From: Ruegeria sp.
GTDB taxonomy: Bacteria; Pseudomonadota; Alphaproteobacteria; Rhodobacterales; Rhodobacteraceae
Assembly: GCF_028066395.1 (NCBI RefSeq)
Contig: NZ_JALCBM010000036.1
Coordinates: 1 to 43,586, forward strand
Length of the DNA: 43,586 nucleotides
Direction of reading: 5' to 3'
This document shows, piece by piece, positions 31,980 through 41,495 of the stretch (position 1 is the stretch's first letter; the number at the start of each line of letters is the position of its first letter). Position numbers and translations under genes: made by a program. The notes beneath the pieces are model-generated. The model saw nothing but the letters and a program-made list of their open reading frames with translations. It searched no databases and was not told the DNA's origin.

Positions 31980-32651
31980 CTATTTGACGGGGGGCGTTTC
32001 TGCGATGCGACGAACCAGATCGGGCAAGGCGCTGTTGTGGTCATAGCTGGCGTGATGCGGCAGTTCAGCGATCGGAGATTTGCGATACCCTTCGGTGAAC
32101 AGCAAAAACGGCACCCGCGCCCGCTGCGCGGTTTCGGCGTCGACCTCGCTGTCGCCCACGTAAATCCGGGGCCCGGCATCGGGCAGGGCGTCAAAGCTGG
32201 CCTGCAGATGCGCAGGGTCCGGTTTGCGGATGCTCAGCGTGTCACCGCCCAGAACCGCATCGAAATAGGGGGCAAGTCCCAGCGCGTCCAGCACATGTCG
32301 GGCCGGGGCCTCGGGCTTGTTGGTGCAGATGCCCAAAACGCAGCCCATATCGCGCAGCCGGATCAGGGCCTCGGGCACGCCGGGATAGACAGTGGTTTTG
32401 TCGCAGGCGGCGGCCTTGTAATGACGCAGAGTGGTTTGCGTCAGCTCCGCATGGCGCGCGGCGGGCAGCCCGCAATGATCCATCGTCCGCTGCACCAGCT
32501 TCGGCAGGCCGTTGCCGACGAATCGCCGGACCGTCGATTGTGGCAGCGGTGCATGATCCACATCCGCCAGCATTCGGTTCACTGCCTGAGACAGGTCAGG
32601 GAGGCTGTCGATCAATGTACCGTCCAGATCGAAAACAACAGTTGCAGTCAT
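31980..32651 (-). CDS. gph: Phosphoglycolate phosphatase-like HAD hydrolase
   Basis: 223 residues. HAD motifs: VVFDLDGTLIDS (nucleophile D8, acid D10), motif II TNKPEAP, Lys in SIRKPDP, and motif III YVGDSEVD. The cap region lies at about 17-85. Gph removes phosphate from 2-phosphoglycolate formed in DNA repair or by RuBisCO. The assignment within HAD is by overall similarity. It is convergent with ackA; the 197 bases between hold GC-rich partial palindromes (TCGGCC..GGCCGGCC) but no clear terminator. Confidence 0.85.
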   Translation of the reverse strand: MTATVVFDLDGTLIDSLPDLSQAVNRMLADVDHAPLPQSTVRRFVGNGLPKLVQRTMDHCGLPAARHAELTQTTLRHYKAAACDKTTVYPGVPEALIRLRDMGCVLGICTNKPEAPARHVLDALGLAPYFDAVLGGDTLSIRKPDPAHLQASFDALPDAGPRIYVGDSEVDAETAQRARVPFLLFTEGYRKSPIAELPHHASYDHNSALPDLVRRIAETPPVK

Positions 32652-32745
32652 AGGGGTCGCCTTTGGTTTCCGTTGATTCCAGCCCTAAACCGGGCAGGTG
32701 TCACGGCGCAACTCTGCGCATTCGAAAAGGTTTGAAAACCGGGAC

Positions 32746-32774
32746 TTGACATTCCTTACTAAATTAATCAGATT
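32746..32774 (+). promoter_or_regulatory. hemP promoter with possible iron-responsive operator
   Basis: TTGACA (32746-32751), 17 bases, then CAGATT (32769-32774) is an acceptable sigma-70-type promoter 100 bases before hemP. The spacer is unusually AT-rich (CTTACTAAATTAATCAG) and imperfectly palindromic, as expected for an iron-regulator site in Rhodobacterales. The regulator identity is not determinable. Confidence 0.35.
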
Positions 32775-32874
32775 AAAGCTCAGGAACAGAAAGCCAACCC
32801 GTTCAGGGTCAGCCAGATCACAAAAACCATTAACAGATACGGCACTTTGCCCGACACGCTCTGGAGATGTCCCG

Positions 32875-33042
32875 ATGAACGCGCAAAACCCGACCCCGAC
32901 CCAAGGCTATGCTGTTTCGATGCTGCCGGCCCACAAGGCCGAAGAGCTGACCAATGGCGGCAACCTGGCCCATATCGAGCTGGGCGATCAGCTTTACACC
33001 CTGCGGATCACCCGCGCCGGTAAGTTGATCCTGACGAAATGA
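32875..33042 (+). CDS. hemP: Hemin uptake protein HemP
   Basis: A 55-residue HemP-family protein. The conserved end is HIELGDQLYTLRITRAGKLILTK, characteristic of HemP (ligand/iron uptake, linked to heme uptake and its regulation in alphaproteobacteria). The start at 32875 has GGAG upstream; the longer open frame begins in the promoter. It overlaps the following gene by four bases (ATGA). An adjacent heme receptor or transporter is not present here, unlike many hemP loci. Confidence 0.88.
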   Translation: MNAQNPTPTQGYAVSMLPAHKAEELTNGGNLAHIELGDQLYTLRITRAGKLILTK

Positions 33043-33515
33043 GTGGACCAAATTCGCGCGGCGGGGCCGCTGTCGGGCGTATCGCCGACCTGAACCCGAT
33101 TGAGGCTGGTGCGGTCATGTATCTGCGCCTTTGGGGTGATGGGAAATCCGGTCGCGCCGATGCGGCCAGCGATTTCGATATCGCGCTGGGCGCCGATCAG
33201 GGGCGTGCCGCGATGATGACGCTGGACCGGCTGTGCTCGTTGTGCGCCCATCACGGACGACGTCCCCTGATCCGTCACGGGCTGGGATGTTCCTGTCTGG
33301 GTGCGGATGAAAACTGCTTTGCGCAGATGATCGGTGCCGCCTCGGAAGGGGCGCGCGAAGATGCAATGATGATGGCCTCGCTGATCGTGCGGCCTGATTT
33401 TGCCCCGGCACTGGCCTCTTTGTCCGAGGAGCTTGGGCTGGTTCTAAGACGAATGACCTCTGCAACCCCCGTGCCTACAACAGGGCATCATGCGCCCTCA
33501 GCCATGGTGCACTGA
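33039..33515 (+). CDS. Cysteine-rich hypothetical protein coupled to hemP
   Basis: 158 residues, soluble, helical, without a signal peptide. The middle is Cys/His-rich: DRLCSLCAHHGRRPLIRH, then LGCSCLGADENCFAQM, with CxxC and CSC spacing that could bind heme, iron or zinc. I do not recognise a named family. The four-base overlap with hemP and the shared terminator make a two-gene iron/heme-related operon likely. Function in heme handling or sensing is inference. Confidence 0.8.
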   Translation: MSGPNSRGGAAVGRIADLNPIEAGAVMYLRLWGDGKSGRADAASDFDIALGADQGRAAMMTLDRLCSLCAHHGRRPLIRHGLGCSCLGADENCFAQMIGAASEGAREDAMMMASLIVRPDFAPALASLSEELGLVLRRMTSATPVPTTGHHAPSAMVH

Positions 33516-33525
33516 TTGGCACAGC

Positions 33526-33560
33526 AAAACCCCGGCAATTATCGCCGGGGTTTTGTTTTT
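33526..33560 (+). terminator. Strong intrinsic terminator, probably bidirectional
   Basis: A perfect 11-bp stem AAAACCCCGGC / GCCGGGGTTTT (33526-33536, 33544-33554), with a 7-base loop, followed by GTTTTT. It ends the hemP operon. The A-run on the left side lets it work for the convergent fusion gene too. Confidence 0.92.
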
Positions 33561-33580
33561 CTACGCTCGATCGCCACGTT

Positions 33581-36500
33581 TCAGCAGCACCCGCATCCGG
33601 CGTGGTGGTGATCGTGGTCGCAGACCGGGGCAGGGGAGTAATCACCCATCTCGGCCAGAACGTTCCGTAACGCCCAGAGGATCATGTCCACATCCTCGGC
33701 CTCGATGGTCAGGGGCGGGCGGATTTTCAGGATATTGTCCCTGGGCCCCTCGCTGCCGATCAGGATACGGTGGTCGCGCATCCGGTTCTTGACGTAAGCG
33801 CAGATCTCGGTGCTTTCCGAGCCATCCGGGTTGATCAGTTCGACACCCAGAAACAGGCCCATCCCGCGCACGTCGCCGACGCAGGGGAAGTCGGTTTCAA
33901 TCTGCCGCAGCCCTTCCATCAAGCGGTCGCCCATGACGCGGGCGTTGTCCTGCAGGCCTTCGTCGTCGACGATGTCCAGAACCTCTTTCCCGATGCGGCA
34001 GGACAGGGTTGAGCCGCCAAAGGTCGAGAAAAACTCGATCCCGTTGTTGAAACTGTCAGCAATGGCGCGGGTGGTTGCCAGTACGCCCAGAGGATGCCCG
34101 TTGCCGATGGGTTTGCCCATCACCACGATATCGGGCAGCGCGCCCTGATGTTCGAAGCCAAAGTAATACTCGCCCAGCCGTCCAAGGCCCGTTTGCACCT
34201 CATCGGCGATGCAGACGCCACCCGCCGCGCGGATTTTCTCATAAACCGCAGGCAGATAGCCTTTCGGCGGGATAATTTGCCCCCCGACGGAAGGGAAGGT
34301 TTCGGCGATAAACCCTGCCACGCCTTGACCTTTGTCGCGCAAAGCGGCGATTGCGGGGTCCACAAAATTCGCGAATTTTGTGGCGCGTTCCGCATCATCG
34401 CGCCGGTAAGAGCCGCGATAGTCGTCCGCCACCTCGACCAGTTCAACCCAATCGGCCTGACCCACGCCGCCGGGTTTGTTGAATTTGTAGGCCGAGATTG
34501 CCACCGCCGCATTTGTGTTGCCGTGATAGCCGTGATCCGGTGTCACGATCCCCTTTGCGCCGGTATGGGCCCGGGCCAGTCGCAGGGCAAGTTCATTGGC
34601 CTCGGTGCCCGAGTTGACGAAGAAACAGACCTCGAAATGATCCGGCAGTTTGGACAGCACCTTGTCGGCAAAAGTGGTTTGCGCCGGGTGCAGATAGCGG
34701 GTGTTTGAGTTCATCCGCTTCAACTGATCCGCTGCCACCGCCTGAATGCGGGGATGGGCGTGGCCCACATGGGGGACGTTGTTATAGGCGTCCAGATAGG
34801 GCCGCCCCCATTCGTCGAACAGGTGATGTTTCCACCCGCGCACCAGCATCACCGGGTCGTCATAGGTCAGCGACAGGTTGCCGCCGAAATGGTCCCTCCG
34901 ACCCTGCAGAACCGCTTGTTTGTCGGTCGGGCGATACAGCACCTTGTCGTCCGGCAGGTTCAACAGGGCCGCCGGATTGGGGCAGAGTGCATTCCACAAC
35001 CCCAACTCATCCGGGTCAGCCACACCGGGCCAGTCCGCGCCCATCCCGTCAGTGGTCAGGGCCAGTTGGAAATGGACATGCGGCGCCCAGCCGCCATTCT
35101 GGTTGGCATCCCCCAACCGGGCAAAGGCCGCCCCCTGCGCCACCGGGTCGCCCGGTTTCAGGCGGTCACAAACCTCGGGGTCCAGATGACCGTAGAGCGT
35201 GTAAAAGGCGTCGCCCTCGGGCGTTTCGTGATGCAGGATCACCACCCCGCCATAGTCGAGATGCGCGTCGCGGTTCTCGACCACCTCGACCCGCCCGCTC
35301 AGCGGCGCGTGCAGAACGCTGCCCGCCGGGGCAAAGACATCCACCGCCAGATGCACGGTGCGCCGGTCCGAGGCTTTCCACGGTCCCTTGCGGAACCCGG
35401 GTTCGGCATAGATCAGACGCGGTTCGTTGTAATATCCCAGCCACAGGTCATCGCTGTGCTCTTCCCCAACCCGTGCGGATTCTTCGGCTGGCATGTGAAA
35501 GGGGTTCTGTGGCCAGGTCGAATTCTCAACAGACAAAGACCCCATCGGCGCGTCGCCAAGATCGTGATCGAACAGCTGCGCGAAATGGGTCCGGTGATCC
35601 TCCAGATAGGTATGAATGCGCTCAGCACCGTCAACCACGGGCAGACCACAGGCCACGCGCAGGCGCGCAGTCATCAGGTCGCCGTTGATACGGTCATTCT
35701 CAAGAAAGCGCCAGGCGGGGGCCTGACTGATGGTCACATAAGGATCATCCGGGTTCTCGATCGCCATCAGGGTCGAGTTCACCACCGAAACCGCCAACCG
35801 CATGCGCAGCAGGGGCCAGATCAGATCGACCTCATCAGCGCTCAGGCGATGGGCGGCGTGATAGCCACGCACCAAGGCGGCCAAGGCCTGCTCGGGCTTG
35901 GGGTGATCCAGCACCACATAAGCACCGGCAATCGCCAGATCGCACACGCGCGGCGCGGCGCACATATCGCCCAGATCAATCAGGCCCGAGACACTGCGGC
36001 GTTCGCTCAACTCGCCCTCGACCAGAATGTTGTAATCATTGAGGTCATTGTGGATGGCCTGTTGCGGCAAACGCGCCAGATCGCCGGAAATCGCACTGAA
36101 CGCGCCGGTGATCTCTTGCAACAGCGCACGTCGGCCCGGATCGGCGATGGCACCCAATTGTCGTGCGATCCACGCCGCCTGCATCATGTCCCACTTGAAA
36201 CCTGCCCGGTGCAGGCCGTCATGTGCGAAATCTTCCAGCGCCCGATCCGTCGCCCCCAGAACCCGGCCCAGCTTCAGGATCAGGTCCTCGGATTTCGGCG
36301 CGGTCTCGGCGTAACACCGTCCGGGCAAGCGCTCCAGCAACCAAACCAGACGCGGCTGCCCGTCCTGATCGGCAATTTCCGGCAGCAAATCCCCAGCCAC
36401 GCTGGGAAAAACCTTGGGGAAGGGCAGACCTGGCGCCTCGGATGCGATATGCGCCAGCGCTTTGATCTGCAGATCGACCAGGTTCGGCGCACAACCCGCC

Positions 36501-36661
36501 CGCATGACCTTCAGCACGTAATCCTGCCCGTTGGTCGCCCGGACCATAAAGTTCAGGTCATACTCTCCGTCCAGCCGGGTCAGCCGAGCCTCCAGCCCCC
36601 AAACCCGGCGCAGTGCCTTTGCCCAGAATGCCGTCAAATCGTCTTTCGAACCGTCTGTCAT
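33581..36661 (-). CDS. Three-domain fusion: APH-type kinase, M23-like domain, class III PLP aminotransferase/phospho-lyase
   Basis: 1026 residues. Residues ~1-330 form an aminoglycoside-phosphotransferase-like kinase (AIHNDLNDYNILVEG, SGLIDLGDMCAAP), similar to hydroxylysine/homoserine-type small-molecule kinases. Residues ~400-560 form an M23/LytM-like domain with H437-x3-D441 and H528-V-H530 metal ligands. Residues ~590-1015 form a class III aminotransferase (NSGTEANELALRLARAHTG, IADEVQTGLGR, MGKPIGNGHPLGV with the PLP Lys), close to ethanolamine-phosphate or phosphohydroxylysine phospho-lyases. The tail is His/Cys-rich (DHDHHHAGCGCC). No signal peptide is seen, so M23 is cytoplasmic and unlikely to cut peptidoglycan. 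The kinase plus phospho-lyase suggest phosphorylation of an amino alcohol followed by elimination. Confidence 0.88.
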   Translation of the reverse strand: MTDGSKDDLTAFWAKALRRVWGLEARLTRLDGEYDLNFMVRATNGQDYVLKVMRAGCAPNLVDLQIKALAHIASEAPGLPFPKVFPSVAGDLLPEIADQDGQPRLVWLLERLPGRCYAETAPKSEDLILKLGRVLGATDRALEDFAHDGLHRAGFKWDMMQAAWIARQLGAIADPGRRALLQEITGAFSAISGDLARLPQQAIHNDLNDYNILVEGELSERRSVSGLIDLGDMCAAPRVCDLAIAGAYVVLDHPKPEQALAALVRGYHAAHRLSADEVDLIWPLLRMRLAVSVVNSTLMAIENPDDPYVTISQAPAWRFLENDRINGDLMTARLRVACGLPVVDGAERIHTYLEDHRTHFAQLFDHDLGDAPMGSLSVENSTWPQNPFHMPAEESARVGEEHSDDLWLGYYNEPRLIYAEPGFRKGPWKASDRRTVHLAVDVFAPAGSVLHAPLSGRVEVVENRDAHLDYGGVVILHHETPEGDAFYTLYGHLDPEVCDRLKPGDPVAQGAAFARLGDANQNGGWAPHVHFQLALTTDGMGADWPGVADPDELGLWNALCPNPAALLNLPDDKVLYRPTDKQAVLQGRRDHFGGNLSLTYDDPVMLVRGWKHHLFDEWGRPYLDAYNNVPHVGHAHPRIQAVAADQLKRMNSNTRYLHPAQTTFADKVLSKLPDHFEVCFFVNSGTEANELALRLARAHTGAKGIVTPDHGYHGNTNAAVAISAYKFNKPGGVGQADWVELVEVADDYRGSYRRDDAERATKFANFVDPAIAALRDKGQGVAGFIAETFPSVGGQIIPPKGYLPAVYEKIRAAGGVCIADEVQTGLGRLGEYYFGFEHQGALPDIVVMGKPIGNGHPLGVLATTRAIADSFNNGIEFFSTFGGSTLSCRIGKEVLDIVDDEGLQDNARVMGDRLMEGLRQIETDFPCVGDVRGMGLFLGVELINPDGSESTEICAYVKNRMRDHRILIGSEGPRDNILKIRPPLTIEAEDVDMILWALRNVLAEMGDYSPAPVCDHDHHHAGCGCC

Positions 36662-36690
36662 ATGCTCAGCCCAGCCGCCTTCTTCTGTTC

Positions 36691-36740
36691 AAAAATACCT
36701 CGGGGGAGTCGCAGCTTGCTGCGACGGGGGCAGCGCCCCC
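36691..36740. repeat. Interspersed GC-rich hairpin repeat, copy B
   Basis: Reading the reverse strand, this matches copy A (6882-6930): GGGGGC-GCT-GCCCCC, then GTCGCAGC-AA-GCTGCGAC, then TCCCCCGAGGTATTT. The first stem is identical; the second has a different sequence but perfect pairing. It lies between the fusion gene and the downstream end of the 3-hydroxyisobutyrate-type gene. Confidence 0.75.
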
Positions 36741-36745
36741 TTGCC

Positions 36746-37618
36746 TCAGTCCAGCGCCCGCAACCGTTTGATCAATGCCGAGGTGTCCCAACGTCCACCC
36801 CCCAGCTTTTGCACATCCTTGTAGAACTGATCGACCAGCGCCGTCAGCGGCAGGGATGCCTCGTTTTCATTGGCCGCGTCCAGACAGATGCCCAGATCCT
36901 TGCGCATCCAGTCTACGGCAAAGCCGTGCTCGAAATGGTCGTCCAGCATGGTCTCATACCGGTTCACCATCTGCCAGCTGCCCGCCGCGCCCTGGCTGAT
37001 CACCTCAACCACCGCGCGCCCGTCCAGACCGGCTTTCTCGGCGAAATGCAGCGCCTCGCTGAGGCCCTGAACTACCCCGGCGATGGCGATCTGGTTGCAC
37101 ATCTTGGTCAACTGGCCCGCGCCGCAGTCTCCGATGCGGCGGCAGATTTTGGAATAGATCTGCATCACCGGCTCGGCGGCCTCATATGCGGGTAGATCAC
37201 CGCCACACATGATCGACAGAACCCCGTTTTCGGCCCCCGCCTGACCGCCCGAGATCGGCGCATCGACAAAGGCAATCCCCCGCCCTTTGGCGGTGCCGTA
37301 CAATTCCTGCGTCACCTTGGCCGAGACGGTGGTGTGATCGACAAAGATCGCCCCGTCGGACATGCCGTGAAAGGCGCCGTCTTCTCCGGTGCAGACCATG
37401 CGCAGGTCGTCATCATTGCCGACGCAGGCCATGACAAACTCTGCCCCTTCGGCAGCCGCGCGCGGGGTGGTGGCCATCGTGCCGCCATGCTCGGCCACCC
37501 AGGCCTCGGCCTTGGCGGATGTGCGGTTGTAAACGGTGACCTGATGCCCGGCGGCCTGAAGGTGCCCGGCCATGGGATAACCCATGACCCCCAGGCCAAG
37601 GAATGCGACTTTTGCCAT
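36746..37618 (-). CDS. 3-Hydroxyisobutyrate dehydrogenase-family NAD(P)-dependent oxidoreductase
   Basis: 290 residues. The motifs are VAFLGLGVMGYPMAGHLQAAGH (dinucleotide binding), DAPISGGQAGAENGVLSIMCGG (substrate binding), GAGQLTKMCNQIAIA with the catalytic Lys, and DWMRKDLG. The family covers 3-hydroxyisobutyrate, tartronate semialdehyde, and related beta-hydroxyacid dehydrogenases. The start at 37618 follows AGAGGATC; the frame is open 47 codons further upstream, but that part overlaps cueR. The specific substrate is not settled. Confidence 0.9.
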   Translation of the reverse strand: MAKVAFLGLGVMGYPMAGHLQAAGHQVTVYNRTSAKAEAWVAEHGGTMATTPRAAAEGAEFVMACVGNDDDLRMVCTGEDGAFHGMSDGAIFVDHTTVSAKVTQELYGTAKGRGIAFVDAPISGGQAGAENGVLSIMCGGDLPAYEAAEPVMQIYSKICRRIGDCGAGQLTKMCNQIAIAGVVQGLSEALHFAEKAGLDGRAVVEVISQGAAGSWQMVNRYETMLDDHFEHGFAVDWMRKDLGICLDAANENEASLPLTALVDQFYKDVQKLGGGRWDTSALIKRLRALD

Positions 37619-37709
37619 TTGCTGATCCTCTCCTCTGTCCGGTCCCGAAACAGGGGCCGGAGTCTCGGGGCATGACAAAGCAAAGCCCGGACGAAAGGGC
37701 AACCCCGCG

Positions 37710-38099
37710 TTACGTCTTGCCGCCCAGATCGCGCAGGATCGGGCAGTCGGGGCGGTCATCCCCGGCGCAGGCGTCGATCAGATGACCCAGCGTGTCGCGC
37801 ATCGCACGCAGGTCGGAAATCTTGGCGTCGATCTGGCCCAGATGTTCGCGTGCGATTCGTTTGACATCGGCGCTGGCGCGGCTTTCATCTTCATAAAGCG
37901 CCAGCAGGGTGCGGCAATCTTCGATGGTGAAGCCCAAAGCCCGGGCGCGGCCCAGAAAATTCAGCTTGTGAATGTCCTGCTCACGGAACCGGCGATAGCC
38001 GTTGGCGTCGCGCAAGGGTTTGATCAGGTTGATCTCTTCGTAATAGCGGATCGTCTTGGCGGGCAGCCCGGTCCGGTTGGCGACATCTCCGATATTCAT
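37710..38099 (-). CDS. cueR: Cu(I)-responsive MerR-family regulator
   Basis: 129 residues. The N-terminal MerR helix-turn-helix is [25 protein letters not shown], followed by [17 protein letters not shown] and a dimer helix. The metal-binding loop has C111 and C119 ([10 protein letters not shown]). S76 occupies the position of CueR Ser77, which selects Cu(I)/Ag(I). Length and positions fit CueR closely. It overlaps the copA stop by four bases (ATGA), so copA-cueR is one transcript and is expected to autoregulate through the copA promoter. Confidence 0.93.
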   Translation of the reverse strand: MNIGDVANRTGLPAKTIRYYEEINLIKPLRDANGYRRFREQDIHKLNFLGRARALGFTIEDCRTLLALYEDESRASADVKRIAREHLGQIDAKISDLRAMRDTLGHLIDACAGDDRPDCPILRDLGGKT

Positions 38100-40573
38100 G
38101 AGTGAACCTCGCGCGTTTGCAGCGCTTCGGGTGCCTCGGCAACGCTGGCGCGGACGCGGCGCAGGCGCAGGGCGTTCGAGACGACAAAGACGCTGGACAG
38201 GGCCATGGCCCCGGCGGCCAGAGCGGGCGACAACAGGTGGCCGCCAAACGGGTAGAGCACGCCCGCGGCGACCGGGATCAACACTACGTTATATCCAAAG
38301 GCCCAACCCAGATTCTGCCGGATGTTGCGCATGGTGCGGCGGCTGATCTCGACCGCATTGGCCACGCCGCGCAGGTCACCGGACATCAACACCACATCTG
38401 CCGTCTCAATCGCCACGTCCGTGCCGGTGCCAATGGCAATCCCAATATCCGCCGCAGCCAGGGCCGGGGCGTCGTTGATGCCGTCGCCGACAAAGGCCAC
38501 CGGGCCGAGTTTTTCTTGCAGGGCGTCGATTGCTGCTAGTTTGCCGTCGGGCAGAACCTCGGCGGTGACATGGTCGATGCCAAGCTCATCAGCGAGGGCC
38601 TGCGCCGTGCGGGCATTGTCGCCGGTGATCATGGCCAGCGTCAGCCCCATCTCGTGCAGGCGCGCCAGAGCCGCGCGGGTGCCGGGTTTGATCGGGTCCG
38701 AAACCGCCAGCGCCGCAGCAGCTTTGCCGTCCACAGCCACATAAAGCGGTGTCGCCCCAGCGCTGGCCTGTTTGGCCGCCTCGGGCGCCAGAGCGCCCAG
38801 ATTGATGCCGTTTTGCGCCATCAAACGATCCGATCCGACCAGCACTGAGCGCCCGTCAACCTCAGCCCGCAGGCCGAGTCCGGTCAGGGATTGAAACGCA
38901 GTCACTTCAGGCAAAACCTTCGGTCCCGCCCGGGTGATCGCCGTGGCAATGGGATGTTCCGATTGGGCCTCGACTGCCGCTGCCAAACGCAACACCTCGG
39001 CGCGGTCAAACCCGTTGGCAGGGATCACATCCACCAGTTCGGGCCGCCCGAGGGTCAGCGTCCCGGTCTTGTCCAGCGCCACCACGCGCGCCTGCTGCAG
39101 TTGTTGCAGCGCGTCGCCCTTGCGGAACAGAACGCCCAGTTCTGCTGCCCGGCCCGTGCCCACCATGATTGAGGTCGGCGTGGCCAGCCCCATGGCGCAG
39201 GGGCAGGCGATGATCAGCACCGACACCCCGGCCACCAGAGCAAGCGGCAGCGCGGGGGAGGGACCGATCAGCAGCCAGACCAAAACGGTCAGCACCGCAA
39301 CCCCAATCACCGCCGGGACAAATCGAAGGGTGATCCGATCGACCAGCCCCTGAATGGGCAGCTTCGCGCCCTGGGCCTGTTCGACCATGCGAATGACCTG
39401 TGCCAGAACCGTATCGGCCCCGACATGAGTGGCACGAATGCGCAACGCTCCGGTGCCGTTCACCGTGCCACCAACCACATCGTCATCCGCCTCTTTTCCG
39501 ACCGGGACAGGCTCACCCGTGATCATGCTTTCATCGACGTAAGAGCTGCCGTCCAGAACGCGTCCGTCCACCGGAACCCGCTCGCCGGGGCGGATTTGCA
39601 GGATGTCTCCGGCCATGATCTCGGCAATCGGGCGGTCGGTGAACACGCCATCCCGTTCGACCCGGGCGGTGCTGGGTTGCAGCCCGACCAGCTTGCGGAT
39701 CGCAGCCCCGGTGCGCCCCTTGGCGCGCGCCTCCATCAGGCGGCCCAGCAGGATCAGAACCACGATGACGGCGGCGGCCTCATAGTAGACATTGGCGGTG
39801 CCCTGCGGCAGCAGTTGCGGCGTGAAGGTCGCCACCACGGAATAGAGATAGGCTGCCCCGGTCCCCAACGCGACCAGCGCGTTCATATCCGGTGCCGCGC
39901 GCAGCAGCGACGGGATGCCCTTGGTATAGAACACCCGCCCCGGACCCAGCAGCAGGACCGAGGTCAATGCGAACTGGATCAAATGGCTGGTCTGACCACC
40001 AATTGTCGCCTGTACCCAATGGTGAAAGGCGGGGATCATATGCCCACCCATTTCCAACACAAAGACGGGCAAGGCCAGCAATGCCGCAATCCATGTTGCG
40101 CGGGTCAGAGTGGCAATTTCATCGGTCTTGGCAGACCTGTCGTGACCGGGCTGAGTGTCCGCCGGGTGCGCCGTATATCCGGCTTTGGCCACGCCTGCCG
40201 CCAACGCCGCCGGGGTGCTTGCGCCTTCGACATAGGTGACCGTCGCAGTTTGCGCCGCAAGGTTCACATGGGCGTCAATCACGCCGGGGCTGGCATTCAG
40301 CACCTTTTCGATGCGCCCAACGCAGGAGGCGCAGCTCATCCCGTCGACCTGCAGTACCGCCTGCCGGGTGGTCGCCGGATACCCCGCTGTCTTCAGCGCA
40401 TCTGCGATGACCGAGAGCTTGCAGTGATAATCAATCTGCGCTGTCTTCGTGGCGAAATTGACCGACGCACTGTTCAAGCCGGGCACCGCGCGCAAAGCAC
40501 CCTCGACCCGCCCCACGCAAGAGGCGCAACTCATACCCTCGATCTTGATCTGAATAGGCAGGTGGTCCGTCAT
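38096..40573 (-). CDS. copA: Copper-translocating P-type ATPase CopA
   Basis: 825 residues. Two N-terminal heavy-metal domains each carry GMSCASC; then come the membrane helices, the actuator TGEPVPV, the metal-binding CPC motif in [13 protein letters not shown], the phosphorylation site DKTGT, ATP-binding SEHPIATAI, and [10 protein letters not shown]. It exports Cu(I) from the cytoplasm with ATP. The start at 40573 ([16 protein letters not shown]) has AGGA upstream; the 20 extra upstream codons would contain the operator region. A CueR-type promoter precedes it. Confidence 0.97.
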   Translation of the reverse strand: MTDHLPIQIKIEGMSCASCVGRVEGALRAVPGLNSASVNFATKTAQIDYHCKLSVIADALKTAGYPATTRQAVLQVDGMSCASCVGRIEKVLNASPGVIDAHVNLAAQTATVTYVEGASTPAALAAGVAKAGYTAHPADTQPGHDRSAKTDEIATLTRATWIAALLALPVFVLEMGGHMIPAFHHWVQATIGGQTSHLIQFALTSVLLLGPGRVFYTKGIPSLLRAAPDMNALVALGTGAAYLYSVVATFTPQLLPQGTANVYYEAAAVIVVLILLGRLMEARAKGRTGAAIRKLVGLQPSTARVERDGVFTDRPIAEIMAGDILQIRPGERVPVDGRVLDGSSYVDESMITGEPVPVGKEADDDVVGGTVNGTGALRIRATHVGADTVLAQVIRMVEQAQGAKLPIQGLVDRITLRFVPAVIGVAVLTVLVWLLIGPSPALPLALVAGVSVLIIACPCAMGLATPTSIMVGTGRAAELGVLFRKGDALQQLQQARVVALDKTGTLTLGRPELVDVIPANGFDRAEVLRLAAAVEAQSEHPIATAITRAGPKVLPEVTAFQSLTGLGLRAEVDGRSVLVGSDRLMAQNGINLGALAPEAAKQASAGATPLYVAVDGKAAAALAVSDPIKPGTRAALARLHEMGLTLAMITGDNARTAQALADELGIDHVTAEVLPDGKLAAIDALQEKLGPVAFVGDGINDAPALAAADIGIAIGTGTDVAIETADVVLMSGDLRGVANAVEISRRTMRNIRQNLGWAFGYNVVLIPVAAGVLYPFGGHLLSPALAAGAMALSSVFVVSNALRLRRVRASVAEAPEALQTREVHS

Positions 40574-40602
40574 CCGAGTCGTCCTGATACCGGTTTGCCC
40601 CT

Positions 40603-40633
40603 CACATGGGGGTTCCAGCCACAGGAAGGTCAA
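40603..40633 (-). promoter_or_regulatory. CueR-type copA promoter
   Basis: Reading the - strand: TTGACC (40633-40628) followed by TTCC-N7-GGAA within the spacer, a MerR-type arrangement with a long (~19-base) spacer to a weak -10 (CATGTG, 40608-40603). The half-site ACCTTCC matches the CueR operator; the other half is partial. Confidence 0.5.
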
Positions 40634-40649
40634 GGGATTTTCCGGTATT

Positions 40650-41282
40650 TTAGCCGGCAGTCCCTTTCAGTTGGGCCAGTTCGGCCTTCAACTGCTCATT
40701 TTCCGCCTGCAACAGGGCCATCTGACGGCCCAACTCGTTCAAATGCGGGCGCAGTTCAGCTTCGGTAAAGCGCGGCGTGATGTGGCGCGGGCAGTTCCAG
40801 TCCACCCCTTCGACATGAATGAAGGCGGCGCGTTCTGCCTCGGTCTCGGCGCCTTCGGGGTAGAGGTCTGCTGCCGCCTCGGCCCCTTCGGCAAAGGACA
40901 CCCGGCCCAGAATTTTCAGGCGGCGTTTGTTGGCGTAATCCATCAGGATCATCGCAACCCGATCATTGTCGTCCAGATTCCCGCGCGAGATATACTGTTT
41001 GTTGCCCGATAGATCCGCATATCCGATGGTGCGGCTGTCCAGCACCTTCAAAAACCCCACAGGCCCGCCCCGATACTGCACATAAGGCCAACCGGTTTCC
41101 GAGGCGGTGGCCTGATAAAACCCGTCCCGCGCCTCGATAAACCCTTTCTCATTCGGGCCGATTTCATTGCCATGCAGCGATCCACGCTCGATGAACTTGG
41201 TGTAGGACCCGGCGGACCCCATGCGGTCCTGATGGGCGCGAACGGCGGGGGTGAAGGTCAGTTGGTAAAAGGTATGCGGCAT
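40650..41282 (-). CDS. Pyridoxamine-5'-phosphate-oxidase-like flavin-binding protein with coiled-coil tail
   Basis: 210 residues. The beta-barrel fold part includes [53 protein letters not shown], and [21 protein letters not shown], the general pattern of PNPOx-like FMN or heme-binding proteins. The DRMGSAGSY start is usual for this subgroup. The last ~35 residues ([26 protein letters not shown]) form a clear coiled coil, probably for oligomerisation. The substrate is unknown. It lies directly upstream of the copA promoter but has its own transcript start. Confidence 0.85.
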   Translation of the reverse strand: MPHTFYQLTFTPAVRAHQDRMGSAGSYTKFIERGSLHGNEIGPNEKGFIEARDGFYQATASETGWPYVQYRGGPVGFLKVLDSRTIGYADLSGNKQYISRGNLDDNDRVAMILMDYANKRRLKILGRVSFAEGAEAAADLYPEGAETEAERAAFIHVEGVDWNCPRHITPRFTEAELRPHLNELGRQMALLQAENEQLKAELAQLKGTAG

Positions 41283-41422
41283 GGACTATCCTCTGCGTGG
41301 CCGCCTCGGGCGAGGTGACCGATCATTCATCCGTCAATATTTAGGACACTCTGGTCCGGCAGCAAATCCTTATCCGGTAATGTAAATTCGCGCGAAACGT
41401 TGCGTAGCCTCGTTGCAGGACG

Positions 41423-41435
41423 CCACGTCACGTGG
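41423..41435. promoter_or_regulatory. Palindrome CCACGT-C-ACGTGG
   Basis: A perfect 6-bp inverted repeat around one base, 61 bases before the acyl-CoA dehydrogenase start and in the divergent gap with the PNPOx-like gene. It is a possible operator; the regulator is not in the window. Confidence 0.3.
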
Positions 41436-41495
41436 ATTGGCGAGAGACGTGGTCAGGGCTAAATTCATGGCAGTATCAGATTGAGTGAGGTCACA

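Noticed and set aside
34754-37195. 813-residue open frame opposite the fusion gene
   Set aside because: Shadow of the three-domain fusion and the dehydrogenase gene; no family signature.
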